From Oceanospirillales bacterium (lineage in GTDB: Bacteria > Pseudomonadota > Gammaproteobacteria > Xanthomonadales > SZUA-36), in assembly GCA_003232965.1 (NCBI GenBank), contig QIKG01000033.1, forward strand, positions 1-17,118: DNA of 17,118 bases. The letters are read 5' to 3'. Shown here piece by piece: positions 1 through 6,926 of this stretch. A program made the position numbers and the translations under genes. Numbering within the stretch: the stretch's first letter is position 1; every line of letters starts with the position of its first letter. The notes under the pieces are model-generated. The model saw nothing but the letters and a program-made list of their open reading frames with translations, was not told the DNA's origin and did not search any database.

Positions 1-209
1 TTCGAATCCTGGTTGATCGCCACCGCATCCACATCGGCCAGCGAAAGCCCTGCCTCACGCAAACAATACGCAATAGATTCAGACGGAAAACTCGCCCAGT
101 GTTTTTTACGGCGAAAGCGTTCTTCTTCAGCGGCTGCAACCAGCTTGCCGTCGATGACAAGCGCCGCTGCAGAGTCACCGTGATAGGCGTTGAGTCCAAG
201 AATTATCAT
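1..209 (-). CDS. Carbamoyltransferase, NodU/CmcH/TobZ family (N-terminal part only)
   Basis: The 69 complete residues visible begin MIILGLNAYHGDSAAALV and match the N-terminus of NodU-type O-carbamoyltransferases, which transfer a carbamoyl group from carbamoyl phosphate to a sugar or antibiotic hydroxyl in the cytoplasm. Visible family marks are HGDSAA (residues 10-15), the EEERF motif (28-32), KHW (36-38) and FPxxSIxYCL (41-50). Full-length members have roughly 550-600 residues, so nearly all of the gene lies beyond the left edge. The ATG at 209 is chosen because the family starts exactly at this strand; the ribosome-binding site is weak. It lies in the same direction as the polysaccharide genes but is separated from them by two toxin-antitoxin loci. 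Such genes often occur in exopolysaccharide clusters, so a role in carbamoylating the glycan is plausible but inferred. Confidence 0.85.
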   Translation of the reverse strand, partial: MIILGLNAYHGDSAAALVIDGKLVAAAEEERFRRKKHWASFPSESIAYCLREAGLSLADVDAVAINQDS

Positions 210-258
210 TGTTTTAAGTGTCTTATGTCATTGCTGCCTTAAAATCAAAAGCTTATGG

Positions 259-278
259 ATGCCGGCCTTCGCCGGCAT
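259..278. repeat. REP-like perfect palindrome (GCCGGC-type)
   Basis: ATGCCGGC (259-266) and GCCGGCAT (271-278) are perfect 8-base inverted arms around a CTTC loop. The sequence resembles dispersed GCCGGCGAAGGCCGGC palindromes found between genes in many proteobacteria. It lies between the broken toxin gene and the carbamoyltransferase. There is no T-run on either side, so I call it a repeat rather than an intrinsic terminator, although the RNA would form a very stable hairpin. Confidence 0.6.
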
Positions 279-317
279 GACGACACTATTCATTATTTAT
301 TTTCATGTTTAGAGTAA

Positions 318-608
318 CTACCATCGGTCAGGCAACTTTTTCGATGCATGAAAAACGCGTAATATTTCGATTCGCTGTAAACGTGGGCGGACACGATAGG
401 GGACAATATAGCGCTTTTCAGGAATTACCAGCTCTCGCGTCCCCGGCAGTCAACCTGGATGGCCTAAAGAGGGATTATCTTTCGATAATGAAACTGCCTG
501 AACAACACGCTGAACAATCACCCGTGCTGCATTGGGATTTTCTTTCGCGATATATTCTGCTTCATGATCCAGGTTTAATAATGCTGTCCGTAGCCACTTA
601 ATCTCCAT
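318..608 (-). pseudogene. RelE/ParE-family toxin broken by an in-frame TGA
   Basis: Reading from the ATG at 608 gives MEIKWLRTALLNLDHEAEYI followed by ...NPSLGHPG, then TGA at 450-452. The same frame then continues without interruption as LPGTRELVIPEKRYIVPYRV through to KKLPDRW and a TAG at 318-320. Joined, this is a 96-position RelE/ParE toxin of normal length (PF05016 type). These toxins typically read G-R-x-G-R-x-P-G-T-R-E-L here, so the TGA sits where Arg is usual and fits a single CGA-to-TGA change. The start overlaps the antitoxin stop by 11 bases, the normal coupled arrangement. The 52-residue product would lack the C-terminal strands that carry the active residues, so the toxin should be inactive unless the stop is read through. 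A sequencing error is the main alternative. Confidence 0.8.
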
Positions 609-846
609 TTATGCCCCATTTTGAAAAAACCTTTCGAGCCTCCTGGTCGCTAGCAAAATCGCCTTCGTCAGCTTCCTTTTCGGCATTTTCAATCTCTTCT
701 ACCTGCCATTCATTTAATTCGACGAATTCTCGTACTGCCTCGGCAGCCAGGAATGAACGACTGCGCTTTGTAGATTTAGACAATTTGTCGAGACGGTCTT
801 TTATTCCAGCCTCTAACCGGATAGTCATCGTTGCTGATTGAGTCAT
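598..846 (-). CDS. Ribbon-helix-helix antitoxin (CopG/ParD-like)
   Basis: This 82-residue protein begins MTQSATMTIRLEAGIKDRLD. The segment TMTIRLEAGIKDRLDKLS (6-23) is the DNA-binding beta strand and first helix of a ribbon-helix-helix domain, and RSRSFLAAEAVREFVE (about 28-43) is the second helix. The acidic C-terminal part is typical of the toxin-binding tail. The frame is open further upstream to 876, but the ATG at 846 is preferred because GAGGG lies seven bases before it and the RHH domain begins directly after it. It precedes and overlaps the toxin gene, which carries a nonsense codon. It probably represses its own promoter through the near-palindrome at 869-878. The antitoxin itself looks intact. 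Confidence 0.85.
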   Translation of the reverse strand: MTQSATMTIRLEAGIKDRLDKLSKSTKRSRSFLAAEAVREFVELNEWQVEEIENAEKEADEGDFASDQEARKVFSKWGINGD

Positions 847-868
847 GATTCGCCCTCTTTGTGCTAAC

Positions 869-878
869 TTGTACACAA
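869..878. promoter_or_regulatory. Possible antitoxin operator
   Basis: TTGTACACAA, a near-palindrome with TTGT/ACAA half-sites, lies about 23 bases upstream of the chosen antitoxin start. TTTGTG (859-864) and CACAAA (884-889) form an outer inverted pair around it. RHH antitoxins commonly bind such short inverted sites. The assignment rests on position and symmetry only. Confidence 0.3.
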
Positions 879-960
879 TATTTCACAAAAAGAAAACCTT
901 CGTCTTAGGCCTTAGGTTTTTCGTCTTTAAAAGTTACCTCGGCACCCCGCATGAAAACGA

Positions 961-1015
961 TTGTAGGTGCGAATTCATTCGCACAGTCAATGTCCGAATG
1001 AATTCGAACCTACAA
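961..1015. repeat. Inverted REP-like pair (GTAGG...GAATTCATTCG type)
   Basis: The left arm (961-985, TTGTAGGTGCGAATTCATTC then GCACA) and the reverse complement of the right arm (991-1015) agree at 23 of 25 positions around a 5-base GTCAA spacer. The core GTAGGnnCGAATTCATTCG resembles the Pseudomonas-type REP sequence, and two head-to-head copies resemble a BIME doublet mobilised by RAYT-type transposases. It occupies the spacer between the two toxin-antitoxin loci. The rest of that spacer (877-1077) shows only degenerate CGTCTT and GACCTACGACC-like words. Confidence 0.65.
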
Positions 1016-1077
1016 AGTTCCCGGAATATCTTTCGTCCTTCGTCTTCAAGATTTTGACCCACGACCTACGACCTCTA

Positions 1078-1392
1078 TTATCGAACGACCAACAACTTTA
1101 CATGCTTTTTATTCTGGTTTTTTTCAGGGTCTTGCCTATTATCAAAAACTGCAGGTACAACTATTTCTTTATCTTCAATTGTGTAGAAAATAGAGAATGG
1201 AAAACGCCTGATTACACAGCCCCTAAAGATAGAGTAATAGATGCTATATATCTCCGGATTATCCAGTATCGACTTCACTGAATTCTCGATACAATCCAAA
1301 AACTCAAACCCTAGGCCTCTCCTTTGTCTTTCATGCCAGGCGAAGGCTGATTCTAGATCTTTCTTTGCTCTATCTGCATAACGCAGTTTCAT
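1078..1392 (-). CDS. RelE/ParE-family toxin
   Basis: This 104-residue protein beginning MKLRYADRAKKDLESAFAWH is a RelE/ParE-superfamily toxin (PF05016 type). The N-terminal strand is followed by a helix of the form A..DL..A..WHE (6-21), a second helix GFEFLDCIENSVKSIL (28-43), then the beta sheet CVIRRFPFSIFYTIEDKEIV (59-78) and AVFDNRQDPEK (81-91). The last matches the usual V.H..RDP..W end, with Asp and Gln where many members have His/Gly and Arg. A basic tail of about 12 residues follows. It overlaps the antitoxin stop by ATGA (1389-1392), indicating coupled translation. Whether it acts on ribosome-bound mRNA or on gyrase cannot be told from sequence. Confidence 0.85.
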   Translation of the reverse strand: MKLRYADRAKKDLESAFAWHERQRRGLGFEFLDCIENSVKSILDNPEIYSIYYSIFRGCVIRRFPFSIFYTIEDKEIVVPAVFDNRQDPEKNQNKKHVKLLVVR

Positions 1393-1616
1393 TTATATTT
1401 TTCACGTAGATCATTATGAATTCCTTCCCACTCATGCAACTCTAACTTCTCTTCTTTATATTCCTTATACCGTCTATCAAGTTCTTGTTTTTGCCACTTT
1501 GACATAGGAATTTCTAAATTGCTGGCAGCAATAGAATCCCATATATCTTCAACAAGCATGAGTTTTTCAGATAATCCTAATCTACTAACTTCTTCTTTTA
1601 TTCGTTCAGGCCTCAT
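1389..1616 (-). CDS. Addiction-module antitoxin, TIGR02574-like
   Basis: This 75-residue acidic/basic helical protein begins MRPERIKEEVSRLGLSEKLM. The pattern LGLSEKLMLVEDIWDSIA (13-30) is the hallmark of the putative addiction-module component family (TIGR02574/PF09720), in which LSxxERLxLxExLWDSI is followed by a linker and a short helix ending in W/H. These proteins pair with RelE/ParE toxins, and one follows here with an ATGA overlap. The C-terminal part (SKWQKQELDRRYKEYKEEK) is the expected toxin-binding helix. The ATG at 1616 is preceded by GTGAGATGATTAA, a weak but usable ribosome-binding site. Confidence 0.85.
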   Translation of the reverse strand: MRPERIKEEVSRLGLSEKLMLVEDIWDSIAASNLEIPMSKWQKQELDRRYKEYKEEKLELHEWEGIHNDLREKYK

Positions 1617-2018
1617 TTAATCATCTCACTGTCTGGTTCAATAACGTCCACCCTGTACAAGAATACTTCACCATCTCTAATGCTTGAATACATCTAACTT
1701 CATCTGTAATTGTAAAGGAATTTTGATATTTATGGGTACATCTTATAGATTTTGTTGTTATATAAAAATATTTTGACACACGACCCAAGACCAATGAATC
1801 ACGACCTCTTTCTTTCCCCTTTTCATCCTTAATCCCGAATCCCAAGTCCCTGATCTCCGATTTTGATCTTACATAAAACGTAACACGTAAACCGTAAAAC
1901 GTCTTTTTCCCCTTTCGTCTTACGACTGTTTTACGTTGAAATAGTATAAATATCAATAGCATATGAATGTCTGCCCCCCTGGGGTTACGATTCTACAGGG
2001 GAATGAAAGCAAACAACT
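1617..2018. other. Repeat-rich spacer without a convincing gene
   Basis: About 400 bases separate the antitoxin from the secreted-protein gene. A minus-strand open frame is present, but its translation is dominated by low-complexity repeats and I do not regard it as a gene. The central part (about 1775-1945) is a run of degenerate words: CACGACCC/CACGACCTC, AATCCCGAATCCCAAGTCCC, and ACGTAACACGTAAACCGTAA. Similar GACCCACGACCTACGACCTC words occur at 1056-1075, on the other side of the toxin-antitoxin pair. The antitoxin promoter should lie in 1617-1760, but no clear -35/-10 pair stands out. Confidence 0.5.
1976..2001 (-). terminator. Weak hairpin after the polysaccharide genes
   Basis: CCCCTG (1976-1981) and CAGGGG (1996-2001) can pair around a 14-base loop, 18 bases beyond the stop of the secreted-protein gene. 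No T-run follows on the minus strand, so it is a poor intrinsic terminator. It may instead protect the 3' end of the mRNA. Position is the main argument. Confidence 0.25.
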
Positions 2019-3563
2019 CTAGTTGACAGGATGCCCAAACCCCGTACTCGGGTACATAGGATCAACATCGATGAGTTCTATTCGTACGATTGGCGGCTCA
2101 TGCGGTGTTTCAACTGTCGCAACTACACGATATATACTACCAGCCGGGCGAGCATTAAGAGTAAGTTCACCGACTTCATCAATAAAGACAGTAACGTCCC
2201 GCGCATCGCCATCGGCTGCCCATGCACTCACTATCCATTCATCTTTCTTGTTGAGCTTGCGCGCGAGTACACGTACATCTGAATCACCGGTAGGGAACTC
2301 ATATGCTGGGAGGTCTTTGCCTGTCCGATTCTTTACCAGCACATTTTGATCCGGGCCAGCAAGTAGTTCGCCTTGACGGATGAACTCTTCGAGATGGCTA
2401 AACAGTGCATGCGCTCTTCCGAGCACCATGATTTGCTGTAGCCAATGTGGCGGGTCCTCGCCAACGTCTCCACTAAAGCCATTCTCGGGGAATGAGAAAT
2501 AGCCGGCAATTCCTCCAACCTGCCCTGCCATGTAAAGGCTTTTCACGAAACCCATATATCGATCAAGATCAGAAAATTCACCCTCTTTCCAACCTGCGCT
2601 GAGCCAGTTGTAACTCAGTGCATCACCATATAATTTCGCCTGTGCCACTGAGGCAAGGAAATGCGTTAGCAGATCCTTTTCCCCTTTTATATTAGAGCCA
2701 GTCCAGCCGGTGTTAAAGTGTTTGTAATACAAGCTCTGCCCGGGTATGTCCGCAACGGGCCGCATGCTGTCATAATTCCAGGTCCATTCCTGTGCAGACC
2801 ATCCCGGCATTCCACCAAAGTGATACCAGATGAACGCTTTACGATCAGGAAATGCTTCGCGTATTGCCTGCGTTGTCGGCATGATCCATCTGGCCTTTTG
2901 TTCTGATAAATAGTCCCACCACGAACGATCACCTTTGGCCTTCACTACACTGGGGTCCTTCCTGAGATAACTACCAGAGTGTCCAAGTTCTGTCAGCCCA
3001 CTTTCACCCCCATGCAGGATGATTGAGATCGGGCAATTTTTTTTAATGACCAATAGTTGTGCAACGGTCTTTTCAGCAACGCGTTTATGCACTTCATCTG
3101 GTGCCTCGGGATTTTTTCGCTTCCAGGCTGGCCCTTCCAGTCTTTTCCCATCCTTATCATGCAACCAGATACTCTCAGGCAGTTCACCGGCCTTCTCCAT
3201 CTCACCCAGAGGGCGATCTGTGATGACAAAAAGAGGATAACGTTCCGGATCAGACCTGGTCAGTGCGCACACTTTGCCCTGACGGGTTGTGTTATCGCTG
3301 GCTTTCTCAGCAGCCGAACTCGTAGCATATGCCCCAAACTCCAGCGCATACCCCCAGTTCTCAGTCAGCTCAACTGTAGCCTCGAATGGTAAATACCAGC
3401 CCCAGCGACTCAATGGCAACAGGGTATGATTTTTTTTAAAAACAGGCGGCTTCACAGCCTTCAGGTGCTCAACTGCCGTCGCGGCCGAGGCCGTGTTCGA
3501 AAAGAACAACAGGGCAGCAAAAATAGCCGATGGCAAGCCGAAACTATTCATTGAAATATTCAT
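2019..3563 (-). CDS. Secreted protein of unknown family, probably carbohydrate-active
   Basis: This is a 514-residue protein with a clear Sec signal peptide (residues 1-27, hydrophobic AIFAALLFF and an ASA cleavage site), so it is exported to the periplasm or beyond. I do not recognise the family. Aromatic-rich segments LPLSRWGWYLPF (49-60), KAFIWYHFGGMPGWS (242-256) and GGIAGYFSFPENGF (350-363) look like a TIM-barrel glycoside hydrolase. The C-terminal strand-rich part DEWIVSAWAADGDARDVTVF (441-460) to ARPAGSIYRV (471-480) resembles the beta-sandwich that closes many such enzymes. Position at the end of a glycan operon suggests a role in trimming or modifying the polymer (inference). It overlaps the upstream glycosyltransferase by ATGA. 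A second in-frame ATG, from a 12-base duplication (ATGAAT twice), lies at 3551, but coupling favours 3563. Confidence 0.75.
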   Translation of the reverse strand: MNISMNSFGLPSAIFAALLFFSNTASAATAVEHLKAVKPPVFKKNHTLLPLSRWGWYLPFEATVELTENWGYALEFGAYATSSAAEKASDNTTRQGKVCALTRSDPERYPLFVITDRPLGEMEKAGELPESIWLHDKDGKRLEGPAWKRKNPEAPDEVHKRVAEKTVAQLLVIKKNCPISIILHGGESGLTELGHSGSYLRKDPSVVKAKGDRSWWDYLSEQKARWIMPTTQAIREAFPDRKAFIWYHFGGMPGWSAQEWTWNYDSMRPVADIPGQSLYYKHFNTGWTGSNIKGEKDLLTHFLASVAQAKLYGDALSYNWLSAGWKEGEFSDLDRYMGFVKSLYMAGQVGGIAGYFSFPENGFSGDVGEDPPHWLQQIMVLGRAHALFSHLEEFIRQGELLAGPDQNVLVKNRTGKDLPAYEFPTGDSDVRVLARKLNKKDEWIVSAWAADGDARDVTVFIDEVGELTLNARPAGSIYRVVATVETPHEPPIVRIELIDVDPMYPSTGFGHPVN

Positions 3564-4570
3564 TGAAGCGATCGATAGAGGTCAGCGTATTGCCCGATAA
3601 CCGCCGCCCATGAATACTTTTTTTCTACCAGACTTCTGCCATTACTTCCCATTGTTTGCAGGGTAGCATCATCAAGGCTCATTGCTTCACGCAGCGCCTC
3701 ATCCAATGCCTGATCAGCGTCTTCTATCCACCAGCCACACTTCTCGCTTTCAAGCTCCTCCCAGGGGGTCTCTCGGGTGGTAATCACCGGTGTCCCGGAA
3801 GCAAGTGCCTCGGCAATCACCAGGCCGAAGTTCTCACTCCTGGTCGGCAGGACAAATAGCTTTGATTCAGCATAAATGTCCCACTTGGAAACATCGTCAG
3901 CTTCACCAAAAAACTCAACCGAACTGTCATCACAAAGTGTATCTGCCATCGCTTTTAAACTGGACACATACTGTTTATCACCCCCGCCGACGATACGCAG
4001 TTTCCATTGTTGATTGCTGCGCTCCGACCAGCGAGTTAATAATCGTTCTATCCCCTTTATTTTATGTATCCTTGACAAAAACAGGACGACATTCTTTCTT
4101 TCCTCGAAGCGCCTTATTTTGTTCCCTGGCATTTCGACACCATTTGGAATCACTACAATATCTGTACTAATCCCCAGTTTTTTTACATTATTTTTTTCTT
4201 GCCCGGAAGTCGCATGAATAACTGATGCCATCTCCATATCCTTTCTCTGATAGAGCATCCACGCCAGTTTCTTTTTTAGCCATTTTATCTTTAGTGGCCA
4301 CGGCTCAAGCATTCCTCTTGTACTGACAATCGTCGGGATACCTTTTTGCTTAGCACAGGTAAGTGCATGATGAATACGCGGGCTCCATATCCCATTGCAA
4401 TGCACGACATCAGCGTGTTCAATTTTTCTTTTTATCTCACTCCTGCTTTCACCTGCAGAAACTTCGGCATCGATTCCCACCGCCTGTAAAGATGACTTCA
4501 GCCCCAACACAGAGCGGGCAATACCTCCTTCGCCCGTTTGCACACTCTTCACCACTAAAAGCACCTTCAT
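3560..4570 (-). CDS. GT4-family glycosyltransferase
   Basis: This 336-residue retaining glycosyltransferase of the GT-B fold transfers a sugar from a nucleotide donor to a growing lipid-linked glycan at the inner face of the membrane. The N-terminal acceptor domain has the Gly-rich loop EGGIARS (14-20) and the STRGMLEPWPL segment (83-93) found in a subgroup of polysaccharide GT4 enzymes. The domain boundary motif is IPNGVE (141-146). The donor domain begins LFLSRIHKIKGIERLL (163-178), and the E-x7-E donor-binding pair is E246/E254 in ENFGLVIAEALASGTPVI. It ends in the usual C-terminal helix. The length is short but normal. It overlaps the polymerase gene upstream and the secreted-protein gene downstream, each by ATGA. 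The sugar cannot be predicted. Confidence 0.9.
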   Translation of the reverse strand: MKVLLVVKSVQTGEGGIARSVLGLKSSLQAVGIDAEVSAGESRSEIKRKIEHADVVHCNGIWSPRIHHALTCAKQKGIPTIVSTRGMLEPWPLKIKWLKKKLAWMLYQRKDMEMASVIHATSGQEKNNVKKLGISTDIVVIPNGVEMPGNKIRRFEERKNVVLFLSRIHKIKGIERLLTRWSERSNQQWKLRIVGGGDKQYVSSLKAMADTLCDDSSVEFFGEADDVSKWDIYAESKLFVLPTRSENFGLVIAEALASGTPVITTRETPWEELESEKCGWWIEDADQALDEALREAMSLDDATLQTMGSNGRSLVEKKYSWAAVIGQYADLYRSLQ

Positions 4571-5829
4571 TTACGTGCATCCCGCAAAGCAGCCTGTGCC
4601 TCCAACCCGGGCACAGGCTGAGTGGGAAAAGTCTGTGACCTGGCCGCCATTGCGTAACGCCGGCGATATTTAATTCGCCGCAGCGCCAGCATCAACCAGA
4701 CCCAGAAAAGGAAGGAGAACATATTTCCTGCAGAATACAGGGTATTTTCAAACACACTGACTATCAAGCCACTTATCAGCGTAGCAAATAACGAAACCAG
4801 CACATAATCTTTCCAGTATCTAACGATATTTAGTAAAATGCTCCCCCATAAAAGACTAAAAAATATAACAGTTATCGGTAACCCCATCTGTACAGCAAGT
4901 CCATAATAACTACTCATTACACCGTAACCGCGCAGTCCCAGCTTTCTCAAATCAACATGGTAATAGTCGTGAATAAAACGATCGGAGGCAAAGCCATGTC
5001 CTAAATCCGGTCGCCTGTCTATATAATCTTCAGCTATCTCCCAGATAAAAGTGCGGTTTGATGCGGTCTCCAGCGTATCCTCTCTAAGGACATACTCATC
5101 AAAATAAGCAGTGTTTACAAACAGGCCAACGATAATGATTGCCATAACACTAAATAAAACTGCCCATTGAGGGCGCTTTACCATCAGTGAAATGAGAATG
5201 GGCGCCATTGCTATCGCAACACCTAGCAAAGCAGCCCTGGAGCCTGACCCCATTAAATTCAATGCCAGAATACCTGTCACCAGAAGGTCTAATTTTTTAT
5301 GTGTGTGCAACCATCTGGCAATGGCCAGGGGCAGCGTCACACTAGTAATTAAACCTATCGCATTTGGGTTGCTGAACAGCCCCTGAAATCGACGGGTAAA
5401 CAATTCATCAGGGAAGAGAATGGCGCCACCCAACAGGTTCACCGCCAGGATAAAAGCCACCGTGTTGAGAAGATACCGAATAAGGGTGTCCTCAGAATAC
5501 TCATCGGCATATCGCCACAACAGCCAGAAGGCACAGACATAGAGCAGCACTAAACTGAGAGCACGCAGTACCGTATAGGATGGGTTAATAGACCAGGCAG
5601 CAGAGATCAGAAAAAGCCCGAGAAATCCAATAATGACACCATCAGTAAGATATGCTGACCCTGGCTTGCTGCGCTTGCGGCCAAAAACCACCACCGCCAC
5701 AAAACTCACAAGCAGAACCGCCCAGCGCAACAGATCACCCAATTGCGAAACCGTCTCTACACGAAAGGCCGCGAGAAAAAAAGGTATCACATAAAATACC
5801 GGGAAATATTTCCAGAAAAACCTAGACAT
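4567..5829 (-). CDS. wzy: O-antigen polymerase/ligase-like membrane protein (Wzy/WaaL superfamily)
   Basis: This 420-residue protein has about ten to twelve hydrophobic segments and a large loop of about 70 residues (about 241-310). The family signature is RRFQGLFSNPNAIGL (146-160), followed by LNLMGSGSRAALLG (190-203). NRTFIWEIAEDYIDRRPDLG (258-277) lies in the periplasmic loop and matches the R..iW......p..G pattern of PF04932. Such proteins join undecaprenyl-linked repeat units or ligate them to an acceptor in the periplasm; I prefer polymerase from the context of a flippase and many GTs. The segment GVMSSYYGLAVQMGL (303-317) is where many members have a His-Asn or His-Ser; no His is present. 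The 3' end overlaps the next GT by ATGA, while 47 bases separate it from the upstream GT. Confidence 0.85.
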   Translation of the reverse strand: MSRFFWKYFPVFYVIPFFLAAFRVETVSQLGDLLRWAVLLVSFVAVVVFGRKRSKPGSAYLTDGVIIGFLGLFLISAAWSINPSYTVLRALSLVLLYVCAFWLLWRYADEYSEDTLIRYLLNTVAFILAVNLLGGAILFPDELFTRRFQGLFSNPNAIGLITSVTLPLAIARWLHTHKKLDLLVTGILALNLMGSGSRAALLGVAIAMAPILISLMVKRPQWAVLFSVMAIIIVGLFVNTAYFDEYVLREDTLETASNRTFIWEIAEDYIDRRPDLGHGFASDRFIHDYYHVDLRKLGLRGYGVMSSYYGLAVQMGLPITVIFFSLLWGSILLNIVRYWKDYVLVSLFATLISGLIVSVFENTLYSAGNMFSFLFWVWLMLALRRIKYRRRYAMAARSQTFPTQPVPGLEAQAALRDARK

Positions 5830-5876
5830 AAGTTACCCGTTTTAAGCCCAACCCGGTTTTCACTCTACACTTCATA

Positions 5877-6926
5877 TCACAACACCGCGAGCCCATTTGC
5901 CAATGTCTCAGCCCAACGCTCAGGCGTATACTGGCTGGATAATTCAAAACTGGTTTTAGCATATTCTTCGCGCTCCACTTGAGTCAGCTCGTGCATCGCG
6001 TTTAATGCTCTCGTAAGGCCAGCAACCGACCCTGCCTCAAAATTAAAGCCATTATAATGAGGCCGAAGCAGATGGTCGCCAGCGCCGCAGGCAGTTGAAA
6101 GTATCAGTGGCAGATGGCTTGCAGCCGCTTCCTGAACAACCACCCCCCATGGCTCAAACTGGCTGGGCAGCACAAAGGCAGCCGCTTCGTGCATCAAGTC
6201 GGGCAGGTCTGCTGGCTGAACGAAACCACGATCTTCCGCACCCGCTTCCAATACAACATTGCGCAAAGAGCCAACACCCGCACAGACTAAAGGCCATGGT
6301 GCCTGCACCTGCTGACAATATGCCCGGTAAGCCATCGCCAGTGTATCCAGCCCCTTCTCAGGCGCATAGCGCCCGACAAAAAGAAATTTTGGCTTGCTGG
6401 ATACGCACTCTACCTGCTCCCGCCTGCGGGCAAACGCATTCCAGTCGCAGGCATAATAACCATCCCAGCAACTCGCCCCGGCATAACCCAGCCTTGCGGC
6501 AAACTGTCGCTGGCGCTCACCTGTTACCCACAGCACATCGATAAACCTCTGCACATACCAGGGCGCAATCATACCGGCAACACGCTGACGTGCCGACCCC
6601 GTCCTCTGGGTATCACAACCTGAAATAACAGGAATCCCCCGAGCCTTAAGCTTACGACAGATTTTGACATAACCCTTATCCGACCAACCACTGACAAGAA
6701 CGGCATCCGGTTTGAAGGCATCCAGCGATCGCTCAATATCAGCGACAGTTACATCAGCACGCGAATTGATCTCACCAATATCACTGAATACTTCAACATC
6801 AAAAGGCGCATTTTTCTGATTAGGCCAGGCATAGATCAGGAGTTCAGCACCGGATCTGTCACGAAAGGCCCTCAGGCATGCCGCTGTATAACCAGACAAA
6901 CACGTATAAAGAACCAGCAGCTTCAT
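5877..6926 (-). CDS. GT4-like glycosyltransferase
   Basis: This 349-residue GT-B glycosyltransferase begins MKLLVLYTCLSGYTAACLRA; the Gly-rich loop is less typical than in the neighbours. The acceptor domain contains AVLVSGWSDKGY (75-86) and WVTGERQRQFAARLGY (133-148). The donor domain starts at FLFVGRYAPEKGLDTL (181-196). The E-x7-E pair is E258/E266 in FEPWGVVVQEAAAS, followed by the usual GAGDHL and NGF turns (281-294). It should act on the cytoplasmic side, adding one residue to the repeat unit. Its DNA is noticeably richer in G+C than that of the genes near 12-17 kb. The start at 6926 is fixed by an ATGA overlap with the upstream GT. The 47-base gap after it shows no terminator. Confidence 0.88.
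   Translation of the reverse strand: MKLLVLYTCLSGYTAACLRAFRDRSGAELLIYAWPNQKNAPFDVEVFSDIGEINSRADVTVADIERSLDAFKPDAVLVSGWSDKGYVKICRKLKARGIPVISGCDTQRTGSARQRVAGMIAPWYVQRFIDVLWVTGERQRQFAARLGYAGASCWDGYYACDWNAFARRREQVECVSSKPKFLFVGRYAPEKGLDTLAMAYRAYCQQVQAPWPLVCAGVGSLRNVVLEAGAEDRGFVQPADLPDLMHEAAAFVLPSQFEPWGVVVQEAAASHLPLILSTACGAGDHLLRPHYNGFNFEAGSVAGLTRALNAMHELTQVEREEYAKTSFELSSQYTPERWAETLANGLAVL

Noticed and set aside
305..601. Plus-strand open frame of 98 codons opposite the broken toxin
   Set aside because: The minus strand gives an unmistakable RelE/ParE protein interrupted by one stop; the plus-strand frame is its shadow.
967..1281. Plus-strand open frame across the REP doublet and toxin
   Set aside because: It runs antisense to a clear toxin gene and through a repeat; the translation resembles no protein family I know.
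1621..1962. Minus-strand open frame of 113 codons before the antitoxin
   Set aside because: Its sequence is built from low-complexity intergenic repeats, has no recognisable domain and no ribosome-binding site.
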